64,000 bases of DNA, from assembly GCA_014281115.1 (NCBI GenBank), contig JACONQ010000002.1, forward strand, positions 62,001 through 126,000. The letters run 5' to 3'. The position numbers were made by a program, and so were the translations under genes. Numbering within the stretch: the first letter of the stretch is position 1; each line of letters begins with the position of its first letter. The notes beneath the pieces were generated by a model. The model was not told the DNA's origin. It saw only the letters and a program-made list of their open reading frames with translations, and ran no database searches. The stretch comes from Laburnicola sp. R22_1. Its lineage: Eukaryota; Ascomycota; Dothideomycetes; Pleosporales; Didymosphaeriaceae. Below are positions 21,996-35,733 of the stretch, piece after piece.

Positions 21996-23241
21996 ACAGA
22001 AGAAGCGATAGAAATGATAGAATCCCAAGCCGCCCGCCGTATAAACCCCATGCGGTGCGCAGAAAGGAAGAAGGAAGGAAGGAAGGAAAGAAGGGCGCGA
22101 GACCGAGACCGAGAGTTGCACCCGCCATAAGACAGACAGCTAGCCATCCATCCATGCATCCATCCATTTCCGAGCGTGGTGCCTGATTTGGCTTGGCTCG
22201 GCTCGGCTCGTCGTGTCTGTCCATCCGTCTCCTCGCACAGCTTGAACGGTCTCGCGTCCTCGACTAACCAACTAACGAACGCGCGTGATGCGACTGGACA
22301 TGGACGCGTTTCTGACTGTTCATAGACATAGACATAGACATAGACATAGACATGGATGGAAACGTGGGCGCATTGTTGTTGTTCAATAGCACCGTAGCGG
22401 AGTGCGGAGTGCGGATAGCGCTAGACTAGGTGAGGATGGATGATACGATGCACGCCATGATGGATAATGTTAGTAGACAACTAGCTCATGGGCTGGCCAT
22501 AGAGACAGACAGACAGACAGACAGACCTACTACTGCAGGCCGGGTGCAATTGCAATTGCAATTGCAATCTACTACTCATCACGAGTACAGCCTACACCTC
22601 CACCTACTACAGCATACAACAACCACCCAATCCAACACTTATCACATTACACGCCCTCCTACCCTATTAATTCTACTCTACCCAGTACAGTAGTACCCAG
22701 TACCAACCTACCAACTACCAACTACGTACGCACTCTACCAAAAACAAGGAACGACTCGCAAGCCAGACCAGACCAGATGAAAGGAGGTAGTCGTACAAGC
22801 TTATACCAACAAGAACAAGTAGCCAACCAAGGAACGAAACACGCAAGTAGCCGAACCACCAAAACGCCTACTATTCCCCAAGAACAAAAACAGAAGAGCA
22901 TCCTAACATGCAAACGCCATCGCTAAATCCGAGAAAAAAAAAGTCCCAAATCTACAAGACAAGACAAGACAAGACAAGATAAGACAAGGCAGGAAAAAGA
23001 AACGAGAGAAAAGAAAAAAAAATAACGCTAAACAAACAAAACTCCACCCCAACCAGGAAGACTGACAGATAGGCAACACACCACCCAGCCCAACCCAATA
23101 TTAAAACTTTTCTCAGACGCAATACAACGTAACAGGACCAGCCTTGTAAAGCGAACAAACCCATCCCACCCCCCTCCAAAAAAAAGGACTCCTGCCAACA
23201 AAAAAAACAAAGGAAAAATCGTATTAGTACTTCCCCCCCTC
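21466..23241. repeat. Microsatellite-dense intergenic region between convergent genes A and B
   Basis: No gene. It contains an unusual density of simple repeats: (TCTA)n at ~21959-21993, GAAGGAAGG at ~22066-22090, (CATAGA)n at ~22322-22352, (AGAC)n at ~22503-22526, (CAATTG)n at ~22546-22568, (AAGAC)n at ~22960-22990, and CA-rich tracts at ~21762-21800. It is the shared 3' flank of gene A (+) and gene B (-). Confidence 0.75.
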
Positions 23242-25700
<2,459 letters not shown>

Positions 25701-28012
25701 GGTGGCCGGCGCATGGGGCGGAACGGGGGATGGGGGGCAGCAGGCAGAGGGTAGGGCGTGGGTAGTTGGGTACGGTAGTCGTCGCAGTAGTAGGTCGTCG
25801 GTAGCAGAGAATAGGCTGGATAGGGCCAGGGAAAGGAAAGGGGGGCCGCAGGGCTCTACCTCGTCCCACTAGCGTAACCTTACCAGGCGTCGAAAACCTT
25901 GTCTGGCACGCCTCCGGCCGCCGGCGCCGGCTCGTCGGTCAGTCAGTCAGTCGTCGGACGCGGTGCTGCGGGCTGTGACGAGCAGTGAAGGGCGCGCGCT
26001 CGCCGGCCGTGGACACTGTGGAACTGTGGAAGCTAGAGAGCATGCGACGAGGGTGGCAGAGCGTGTGTGTGGTGGCACTGGTGGGCAGGCCTGCGGGCGG
26101 CGGCCCTGCGACTGGCGATGACTCGCGCTACTACTACGCCGCGGCCGCCATTGGCCACGCGCCGCCCTTGCTTATTCCATGTACGACGCCTGAGATTACA
26201 TGCTCGTTATGCCATCCCGTCTAATAGACTAATGCATTCTACACTATCCCGTCCCAGCCAAAATACCCCAATCCCCCGTACTGCCTGCCCGTCAGCACCC
26301 GATGCCAGCCCGGCCCATCTGTCGTCGAGCAACGTCACCTCATCATCAGGAAGCCTGCCCATCATCCATGACGCCGAGTAGTCTGCAATCCTTCACCTCG
26401 TACCTTCGGCTGTATGGCTCCTAGCCTCCTAGGTACCGCACCCAAGGTATCTAGGGATGCGCGAGCTGAGGGATTACGCTTGCATGCACATGCCATGCCG
26501 CTGCCCAACAGCTTCCAACAACCGTAGGCAGGATGTGTACCATCACCGACCGACTGTCATGCGTGCGAGGCGACACAGTCTTACACAGGTGGCAACCCAA
26601 TTGCGCATCCCCAGACGGTAAAGTGACAGGTACATGAAATCCCGTGCCTCCCTGCCCAGTCACACACTACGCGCACGTCCAGCCGAGGAAAAAGAAACCA
26701 CTCTTTCACAGGCCAAGTCAAGCCACCAAAAAAAGCCCGCCTAGACTAAAAATCTCAACCTGAGACCCGACCGAGTCAGTCTGTTAGACCCTTGAAAGAA
26801 CCCAAATCGAAATCCAAATCAATACGATACGGGCGACCTCGGGGCCGGGCGCGTCCACGACTATCCATGGAACAGAATTCAAATACGGCGACGGCGCCAT
26901 CTAAATAAACGCCCGAAGGCCATTACATTACGTTAGCATTAACATTAACACGCCTCCTCTATTATTATACCTTCGGTACCCAAGGCACCCACCCAGGCCA
27001 ACGGAAGAAAGAAAAGAAAAAAAAATCGGCCCTCGGTACGACTTCCGTGTAAGACCGACCGATAATCAGAAATCTACCAGGTACATAATGCTCCGTACCT
27101 TTTTAGTGGACACGTATACGCGCGTGCGGTACGTGCGCGTGGGTCCTGGCAAAGTCGGGCAGCCTGCAGGTCTAGCGGCAAATCATCCATCCCCCTCGGT
27201 TCACCTACTATGCCCTTCCGGCGCAATCCCTTTGCAACAATTGCCTCTTTTGTGCACTGCACAGGGAGTACACAGGGAGTACAAAAAAATAGTACCCATC
27301 GTCCTGCGTCCTGGTTACTCCTGCCAGCGTTGGCATGGGCACTGGGTATGCAAAAAAAGGCGTAATTCAAGTCTAGACACAGAAACAAACTCTGCTCGTC
27401 TGCCACATCCACCCGCCTCTAACACCTAAACCCAACACGCCAAACCAACCCAGCGCAGCCATCCATCGCTTGAATGAATGATTATCTGATTCTTCTAATT
27501 CTTCACCACCGTCTGATGAGTCTGCCCGCGGTAAACCCGAAACTTGAAATGCCATCATCTTATTACTCATCACCATCACATTCTTCTTCTTCTAGTCAGG
27601 TTAAACGAGCGCCGAACGTCGTCATCCACTGATCCTGTAATCATAACGTGGACCGCACTACCACCGTGGTACCTGGTAGCCACCTAACGGCGGGAACCTC
27701 AAACGCCTATGCGCACCGCGCTATGTACGGCTACATGCTCCTCCGACCTCGTCGTCCAACAACATGTGTAAATCACTGTAGATCGACGTTGCGCGTCCAC
27801 GTTTCGCACTTGTCTGCGCTTGATAATATTGATAATAGCTTAGGTAATGGGCAGCGCCACAGCACCTAGACAGGTCCAACACTACGCCCATGGCGTCCTA
27901 GTTTCAGCTCCAGCTGAAGCTGAAAAAAAAAAAAAAAAAAACCGCACACATTCACGAACCAATACCTAAACCCCAAACCTTAACCCTCAAAAATACGAGA
28001 TCAAGACCAACT
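25701..28012. other. Intergenic between gene B (5' side) and gene C (3' side)
   Basis: No gene is supported in 2.3 kb. It holds the gene B promoter and leader near 25701-26000. A ~19-base A-run near 27923-27941, preceded by an imperfect CAGCTCCAGCTGAAGCTG palindrome, lies downstream of gene C. The open frames seen lack conserved features. Confidence 0.5.
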
Positions 28013-29970
28013 TTACCGCTCATCAGTCACCTGCTGAGAAGCCGCCTCCTGCCCATCAAAATAATACGACGCCTCGCCCCCCTCCTGCGTATTCCGGTAG
28101 CTCTCCAGCGCACTCGCCAACCACCGCATCAGCGCGGCAAATTCCACACTCTTCCACTGCATCTCCACCGCGTACGTCGGCCCCGCCAGCACCACAAACG
28201 CCTGTCGGAGGAGCTCGTCGTGGTCCGCCCCCGCGCCGGGGACTTGCGTGATGTTTTCGTAGGCGCGCAGAATCTCGCGCGTCGCTCTCATCAGCGAGCT
28301 GTGTTGTTCGATTCGGCGCTCAATCTCGGGCGCGGTAGAGCCCTCTTCGCCCCATCCTAGACACACACCATCAGCATCATATCCGTATGCGTAAGTGCAT
28401 GATAAGCGAAAAAGGCTCTGGCAGAATAGGGAGGGCCAGTAGACCATGTACGTACGAGTGCCAGCGCGAGTAAGGTCGGCCAGATGGCGCTTTAGTTCGA
28501 TCCACGTGAGGAAGGCGCGCTCTCGTGCGATGAACGCGGCTACGTTGTCGACGATGCGGGCGTAGTCTAAGCGCACGCGCTCTCGCCAGGCGCTTTCGAG
28601 GCGGCGGAGGAGAGGCTCCTCTTCCCATTCTACGTCGGTCGGTTCTTGGTAGATGTATGCGCGGAGAGCGTGCAAGGTTTCCACGTCGAGGCCGGGATAC
28701 GGTATCGCGATGCGACTGCCGTCTGCGGCTACCGTCGCCATCGTAGAGTAACCCGTCGCGTGGGGAGTCAAATTCGTAAGGTCCGACACCAGTCGGGATA
28801 TCTCGGCGCCCAATTGGCCTATGGCGGCACCCTTTGTTGCTGGGGCTGGTGCCGGTTGCGATGACATTTCTGTAGCCAGCGACGTCCTTCGAGACCCTAA
28901 TAGTTGTTGTGGCCCTACGTTTGCCGCAGGCCATGAGGGTGCTTGTGATGACATGCTACCATTGCGGGAACCGCTCAGGCCTACTTCGGCAAGGCGATTC
29001 CACACTCCCTCTACGACGCTCTGGGCTAGTGTTGCTTGCGCTGCGTTCGCATTTGCCGCCGTCAGGCGGGTCGTCTCACCGTTTCCAAAGCTGCCTCGCG
29101 CTGGGGCAATTGGACTCTCGCCCATCTCTGTTGGTGTGATGATGGCGCCCGAGATAGGACTACTACGCGAAGCCGTTTCCTCTTTGTAGATCTGCAAATG
29201 GCGCGCATGTTCCGCGACCGCCAGCGAAGGGACGTTGGTGTTCAAAGGAGCCATGACAGGTTTATTACCCGCACTGGGCGCATTCGGTGCTAATACCACG
29301 AACGTCGAGTTTGCCCCTTCTTGGGGGCCCTCCATCATCTCGCTTCTCGCCCTCTTGTTCTCCTCTTTCTTCTTTCTTTCTCGGTCCAGCCGTTCGCGAG
29401 CGAGGATGACATTGATTGCTTTCATCCCGAGCCACCAGTGCAGGAGAATGCGTATCCTGGCGCTCTGTTAGTCAAGTACCATACGAGCCGCGGTACCACG
29501 TAAACCCACTGTTCTCGGTCTTCCTCCGACTCGAAATAGAGATCCTTGGGGTAGATACCGTCCTCGACGCCAGGCTCGCCGACGCTAATGAGGTGCTCTC
29601 TATCGCCCGCTCGCCCCCATATGGCAGCCCCATGCTTCGCCAACAGGCCATCGACTTGCTCTTTCAGGCTGCCTTCCGCGGACAAGAATTGCACCAGGTC
29701 ATCTGGCTCTTTCGGCACCGTGGCAACCACGTCGCCCATATCGGTAACCAGGTCTCGCACCAAAGCACTCTCAAAGTTGGTCTTACCACGCTTGTTCTGG
29801 CTCCATTTGGCGCGGAGACCCAGGCGCTCGATCAGTTCGTGCATGCGCAGCTTCGACCGGTTTTTCATTATGTCAAGCCAGTCCCTGGACGTTGCATAGC
29901 TCATCGAGGACATGGCGTGGCTGTTGGGGTCGTGTTGGACTGCGCCTGTTGTTGGAAAGGTCAAGTTCAT
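28013..29970 (-). CDS. Family gene C: YGxxIWG-type hypothetical protein
   Basis: Exon 1 is 29970-29510, then a 53-nt intron 29509-29457 (GTGGGT...CCAG, phase 2), then exon 2 29456-28013. A further 99-nt GTACGT...CTAG segment (28455-28357) is probably an intron: it would remove an aromatic, family-atypical stretch, and it is frame-neutral. Length is 601 or 634 residues. The N-terminal domain has SRDWLDIMKNRSKLRMHELI, ERLGLRAKW and the signature GLLAKHGAAIWGRAGDREHLI, then YPKDLYFESEEDRE. Across the intron comes IRILLHWWLGMKAINVILAR, with a basic RERKKKEENKRAR. After a Ser/Ala/Thr linker, the C-terminal domain has LRRLESAWRERVRLDYARI, RERAFLTWIELKRHLADL and a late EFAALMRWLASALESY. Function unknown. 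Intron position and phase match B and D exactly. Confidence 0.82.
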
Positions 29971-30431
29971 GCAATCAAGAATGTTGCGTCGGTGCTGATC
30001 CCCAGCGCGGTTGGGTGACAGGCGCGACTATGTCTGCGTGTGCGCAGGGTGGGGTGATGTAAGCAGCAGCGAAGTTGGATGCTTTTGCCCTAAATATTGG
30101 ATCGTGATAGCGATGACGTGGTTAATGAGAGACGAGGTCAACGATGAGTTCCATGTTGAGGTTAGGCGTGGAGGAAACCAGGAGCCATATAGCGCGTCCA
30201 CGCCAATAGGTAGGGGTACCTCGCCACAATACGCTAGCAATTTGTGGCGCATGCCGCTACCCTGATTCGTTGACGCATGAAAACTCCTCTCGGCTAATTA
30301 TCATACACTACCTTTTTTGTCCAACATCCCCATCGCACGGGGTACAACATGTCCAGAACCTAGGTCTTTCTCCCGTCGAAATCTCGACTTCTTCAGACGC
30401 ATCCGTCCGTGAAGATTTGCGGTTCATCAAC
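29971..30431. other. Intergenic, promoter side of gene C
   Basis: No coding feature. It ends at the TA target duplication (30432-30433) of the composite transposon. The 14-bp word TGCGGTTCATCAAC at 30418-30431 recurs at 35698-35711 on the other side of the composite. Confidence 0.5.
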
Positions 30432-32352
30432 TACCGTGGGTCACCACCTGGTGCACGGCCCCACCTGGTGCACGGTTTCCAGATGCCCACACCCACAACT
30501 TTTGCAGCTGTAGAGTCGCATATATATTGTATTATCGCGAGATTTTTTAGTGGAGGGCTTTTAAGGACCTATTTGATTAATTGGTAACGATAAACTACGT
30601 GCGATACCTCTGTGGGAGGCGTACTTTGCGGGTGCGCGTGGCAGGGCCGGGTGTAGGCACCACATTAACTACAGATGATATATCCACACCAACATCCTCT
30701 GTCTCCTCAGCGACTTGAGGAGGTGGTGCAAAGGCCTTTTGAAGGCGTCTATTACCCTTTTTGGAGAATTGTATATCTTGTTGGAGTTGCTTTTTGGCTT
30801 CGCGCGCGATCCTAGCTTCTTCGCGCTGCACGGCCTTCTCGCGCTGTTCTTAAAGGCGTATTTCTTTGGCCACCTCTCTTATGCGCTGCCTCTCTTCAAG
30901 CATGGTAGCCTTCTCCTGCTTCTGCTGCTCCCTACGCTTGATCTCCTCGGACTTCTGTTGTTGTAGTAGCTGCTTGTCGGCATCCTTTTGTGCTTGGCGA
31001 TCGCGGGCGTCCTTGACTTTGGATGGCGACTAGAATATAGCTCCACTATTATACTCCTGCGGTGCCTTAAGTAATAGAGGCCTGCCACGTTGACGGCGCT
31101 TCTTCTCATTGACAAAGGCCCCTCTAAGTCGCTCGTTTTCATGCTGGAGGAGCTGTTTTTGTACAGCCATCACGTGAATCGTCTGGCTTAGCTGTTGGGA
31201 GCGTCGATCGTAGATATCCTCCACTACCTGGCGCAGTAATCGCTCAATCTTTCTCCAATCTGAAGCGCTGAGTACGGAAGTAGTACTATCGCTTGATGAG
31301 GGCCTCTCAGTCTCCTCAATTTTAAACTTCTTAAGTATAGCCTCTGGGTCTAACGGCGAAAGCCCTGTGACTTGAAAAGCCGTTAAGATCGTCTTTTCCT
31401 TAAACGTTGTATGCCAGGCCTTATAGAACAAGCGGAAGAAGTCTCTTTTTGTAATCGCGGAGATGCCCTGGCAGCTATACATGAACTCGGAGAGCTCGTT
31501 TGAGTAGGCAGTTGATAGAGGCTTGAAAAGGCAGACGTCGAGCGGCTGCAAGGTGTGGGTAGCGTGGGGAGGATAGATGGCCAGAAGAATCCGATTGTTG
31601 TCGCAAAACTTGATAAACTCCATCGATATATGTGAGCCATGGCCGTTAAGGATGAGTAGACGATATGATTGTCTTGCCTTTGCTTTTGTTTCGCGATTGA
31701 ACACCTGTTCAAGCCATGAGAGCCCTAGCTTGTTGTTGGTCCATCCACTGGGCGATGAGGCGAAGAAGGTTTTGTGCTCTGCAGGGTCGAAATCTTGAAG
31801 CTATAAGTCTTGTATCTTGCCAGAAATAGCCTGATAAATCAGCGTAGGCGTGAGATAGCTGCCGTCGGCGCAAATACAGGCTATCGTAGTTATCCACTCC
31901 CTGTTGCTGTCCTGGAGTGCTTGTTTCACGCCTCTGTGATCATATCGATGGCGGGAGAACACACGCTTCATTTTTGATAGCACCCTAATCAAGAAGCCCT
32001 TCTTATCCATATTGTAGATATTGCGAGCCTCGATATCGTACTGAGTTATCTTCTGGTCTAGGAGCTTAAAATATAGGGCGTATTTGAAGGCAGAGTCAGC
32101 TCTGTGGCGTGTGGAATTGATGCCGGATGCCCATTGAGATACAAGCTCAATGTGATGCCGCGCAATAAAGCGATCAACCCAGTTTTTTCCTAGCTCTTTT
32201 CCTGCTATTTCTGCTGCGAAATTCTGTATCATCTCCCTTGTAGGTGGTAGCCCTTGTACACAGAGCTTATTAATATATTGTACGAGCTCAGTTTCCTGTG
32301 TAGAGTTGAGAAGGCGCATATTATTGACTTTCTCCGCATAGCTGCCGATAAC

Positions 32353-35300
32353 CAGACTTGCTACCAGTCAGTCTATTCAGTTCGGACTGACTGAACTGAC
32401 TGAATCTTGGCAGTCAGTTCAGTCAGTCTTCGTTCCGTCCGGATATCAGTTCAGTCAGTCCGGAGGCCTCTGGATATCAGTTCAGTCAGTCTAGAGACCT
32501 CTGGACTGACTGAACTGACTGAATTAGACTGAATTTGAAGCTGTGTTTTGCAGTTACAATAGCAACTTCTAGTGTTGCTTAGAACACAGTTTGTTAATGC
32601 AACTAAGCTGGGCGCTAGGCTTAAATAGGAAGGCACTAGTCCTGTATGGGTCAAATATAATCCCTAAGCCAATCAGGCTCTGCTAATTGCGCTACGGCCA
32701 CATAGCCGCCTTGACGCGTCACGCCCGCTCCAGCAACCTAATGCAACAACACTCTCGCCGCCAGATATTTTGGTGTACTTCATATCTACTCCTTCAAACT
32801 CAAGCCTCCGCCGCCTTATCAAACACGATAAGTGCAGTTCTCCTCTACCGTCGCTATTGAACGCGCCCACTGCTAGGGATACCGCGAGCGAGGCTCAGCC
32901 CAACAAGCCCGTGGCAATACATGCGGACTTACCTAACGACAACAACTATTACGTCGGGCTTGATTTTAAGCGCGTGCCGTACCTGGAGCGACGCCAAGCA
33001 GAGCGCAGTCGCGGCGCAGTAAGAAGCTGGATCTACCGCCACGGCTGGGGCGTATGGCACCGCAAGCACAAGAAGAATTATTGGCTTTGCCAGATCTGCC
33101 ACAAGCAACAGCGGCAACAGGAGGCCTACTACGAGGCTGATAGCACTACGAACGCCGGTCGACACCTCTCAAGCAATAGGCCTAGGCACTTACTTGGACC
33201 TAACAGACCTATACCAATTGCTAGCTAGGAGGGCAATATTATGGGCGCGCTCGCAAAATCACAAGTCCACATAATGAGGTCTAGAGGTGTAGAGGTCTCC
33301 TAGGAGGTTGCTAATGAGATAGCGGCAAGCTTTTCATCCTCTCGGTTTCAAGACGCCCTAAAGGACTGGGTAATTGCTGACAACCAGAGCCTACGCGTAA
33401 TAGAGAGTCCACAGTTTCGAAATATGATCGCGGCCGCAAGTCCCCTAGCGGAAGCCCTCCTTTGGCGTAGCCACCAGACGCTCCGCGATCATATTATTGC
33501 TGAGTACAACGCGTACGTACCCGCCGTTGCCGCCTACCTTCGCGAAGCCCGGTCGCTTATACATGTTTCCTTTGACAACTGGACCTCAACTGGCGGACGG
33601 TACGCTTTCACCGGCCTCTGCGTACATTACCTTAACGGCGAGGGCAAGCTAGTTGACCACTTGCTCGGGTTGCCTGAGCTTCACGGGGCGCACACTGGCA
33701 ATAATATTGCCTCAGTAGCGGCGACAATACTGCGGCTATTTGGTGTTAACGACACAAGCGTTGGATACTTTGTGCTTGACAACGCAAGCAACAACGATAC
33801 TGCGGTTAAGTCTTTAGCAGAGGAGTTCAACTTTACTGCAAGCGAGCGGCGGCTGCGCTGCTGCTGCCACATCCTCAACCTAGGCGCGCAGTTAGTAATT
33901 TGGGGTAAAGATCGTAGCGCGTACGAGAACGACGCCGCTCACCTTGACGACGAGGAGAAGTACATGGATGAGTGGCGTAAGTACGGCCCTATTGGCGTCC
34001 TTTTTGACGTAATCGCGTCCATCTGCACGCCGCAAACTCGACAGCTATTAGAGCGCCTGCAGCATGACGAGGCAGAGGCGATAGGCGTTACAGCTAACAT
34101 CCAGCAACTTGTTAAGCCTGTTAAGACGCGCTGGAATAGCTATTTCGACACTTTTGTGCGCGCAGCCGAGCTACATGGTCCTATCGACAGCTATATTGAG
34201 TTCAAACTTAAGGAGCACAGCGCCGCAACAGCACCATTACGACGCCGGAAGAACCGCGAGCAGCTGCCTGCTGCGCAGCCGCGACTATATGTACGCGAGG
34301 GCGGCCTAAGCGGCAAGGACTGGGCGACAATTACGGAGTATATCCAACTCCTCAAGCCATTTGCGGAAGCTACACGGCTGCTTGAAGGCCGCGGCCGACA
34401 CGGCCGCCACGGCGCTATATGGGAGGTTTTAGTAACGTTTGAATGGCTTCTTGACCAGCTTGAGGCTCTCAAAGACCGCCTTAAGGACATTAATTACGAA
34501 GATCCTGACGCGCCCGAAGACCATCTTGTTACGCACGTTAACCTTGCGCACAGTAAGCTTGCTAAGTACTACGAAAAATTCGATAACGCGCCTGTTTACT
34601 ACGCCGCTACAGTCCTCCACCCGCACTACAAGAACCACCTTGCGGCGCTCTGGAAGGTGCCTAACACCCATATCACCGCCCGCGACGGCGTCCACTATCG
34701 CGACGGCTGGCTTGATAATAACCATCGGGCGTTCTTGCGAATGTGGCAGGAGCGGAGCAACGCTGCGGTCGACGTAGCTGACGCAATAACGCCGCCGCAA
34801 AAGAAGCCCCAGCTAGGGCTGTCAGCATCGCGATCAGCCTTTCTGCAGTCGTCGATTGAGACCAATCTGCGGCAGGTAGAGGCAAGTCTGAAGGAGGATG
34901 AATATGAGATCTGGAGGCGGCAACCGGCGTTAGCTGAAGAGGATCGGCTGTCGCTTAACCCGCTGCTCTATTAGGAGTCAGTTGCTGGACAATTTCCAGT
35001 ACTTTCTAAGTTTGCCATTAACATACTCACAATACCGGCGTCAGCAGCAGACTGCGAGCGGACATTTAGCGAGCTTGGCGACATGTTAGGCACGCAGAGA
35101 CTCCATATGAAGCCAGAGCTTGTCGCAGCTTTACAGAGTTTAAAGAGCTGGAAGAGGCTTGGTATACAGCCAGCAACCACGTCTACTTATGGGCCAGCAC
35201 GTGTACTATCAGAAGAAGAAATTTCAAAAATACAAGAGCAGCTGTCCCAGTTCAACATTAGTTAACCTAATTTAGGTTAGTCCAGTTCAGTCCAGTCAGT

Positions 35301-35452
35301 CCGCAGCAGCAGCAAGTTCAGTTCAGTTCAGTCAGTTTTAATGTACCTAAAAAGTCTTAGCAGTCAGTTCAGTCCAGTTCAGTGACCTTCAAACATCAGT
35401 TCAGTCAGTCCGGAGGGCTCCGGACTGACTGAACTGACTGATAGCAAGTCTG
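32353..35452. mobile_element. hAT-superfamily transposon (3100 bp) nested in the pogo element
   Basis: The ends are CAGACTTGCTACCAGTCAGT at 32353 and the complement of CAGACTTGCTATCAGTCAGT ending at 35452. A perfect 8-bp target duplication CCGATAAC lies at 32345-32352 and 35453-35460, the hallmark of hAT. Both subterminal regions (32353-32525 and 35270-35450) are packed with TCAGTTCAGTCAGT words and their palindromic arrangement with GGACTGACTGAACTGAC, likely transposase-binding sites. It inserted into the pogo transposase coding sequence. Confidence 0.96.
32770..35265 (+). pseudogene. hAT transposase, one frame interrupted by three TAG codons
   Basis: A single reading frame spans the element. 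It begins with a BED-type zinc finger (WLCQICHKQQ ... GRHL) after a basic SWIYRHGWGVWHRKHKK. The RNase-H-like core follows: first Asp in HVSFDNWTSTGG, second in VLDNASNNDTAV, then CCCHILNLGAQLV. The C-terminal dimerisation region is PASAADCERTFSELGDM. In-frame stops are TAG at about 33226, 33301 and 34972, with no frameshift. At 34972 the family expects Trp (LY-W-ESVAGQF), so TGG-to-TAG fits. No ATG is visible at the start of the open frame, so the true start lies upstream or has been lost. Inactive unless read-through occurs. Confidence 0.92.
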
Positions 35453-35733
35453 CCGATAACCCTGCGGTGGCGCTTCGACAGCAACGTTTGATTAACACCG
35501 TACTTTTTCGCAGTCTGAGTATAATTAGGCTTCTCTCCAAGCTTCAGCGATTTTAACGACTCTAGGGCAGCCTCTATTGGGTGTATATTGGTGGTGTAAA
35601 GCGATTCTGAAAGTGCGGGAGATTTGGTGTTGGCCGTGCACGAGGTGGTGACCCACGGTATCTGAAAGAAGACTTCGCGCACTCTCGGTACACGGTATGC
35701 GGTTCATCAACAAACCCCTGCCTGGAGTCCACC

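Larger units (their letters stand above)
30595..35586 (-). pseudogene. Fot/pogo transposase split by the hAT insertion
   Basis: The N-terminal part (35586-35461) has a psq-type HTH (NYTQTAKKYGVNQTLLSKRH). The remainder (32344-30595) resumes in the same frame after the hAT element (AEKVNNMRLLNSTQE). It contains D1 (YNMDKKGFLIR), the second catalytic position as LILNGHGSH, where Asp is replaced by Asn, D3 (HTLQPLDVCLFK), and a Lys/Gln/Arg coiled tail ending RYRT. Other lesions: the expected ATG start is ATA (NIHPIEAA instead of MDPINAA), TAG near 31803 and 31033, and TAA near 30850. The lesions are transitions of the G-to-A/C-to-T kind or could be. It is clearly related to the transposase at 8034-9908 but in a different subfamily. 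Confidence 0.9.
30434..35658. mobile_element. Second Fot/pogo-type transposon, carrying a nested hAT element
   Basis: Terminal inverted repeats of ~27 bp with one mismatch start CCGTGGGTCACCACCT at 30434 and, inverted, end at 35658. TA target duplications are at 30432-30433 and 35659-35660. Subtracting the nested hAT (3100 bp) and one copy of its 8-bp duplication gives ~2117 bp, nearly the size of the element at 7872-9997. The TIRs of the two elements are unrelated in sequence, so they are different subfamilies. A CCACCTGGTGCACGG unit is repeated inside the left end. Confidence 0.93.

Noticed and set aside
21959..22990. CRISPR-like regular repeats
   Set aside because: They are eukaryotic microsatellites without unique spacers.
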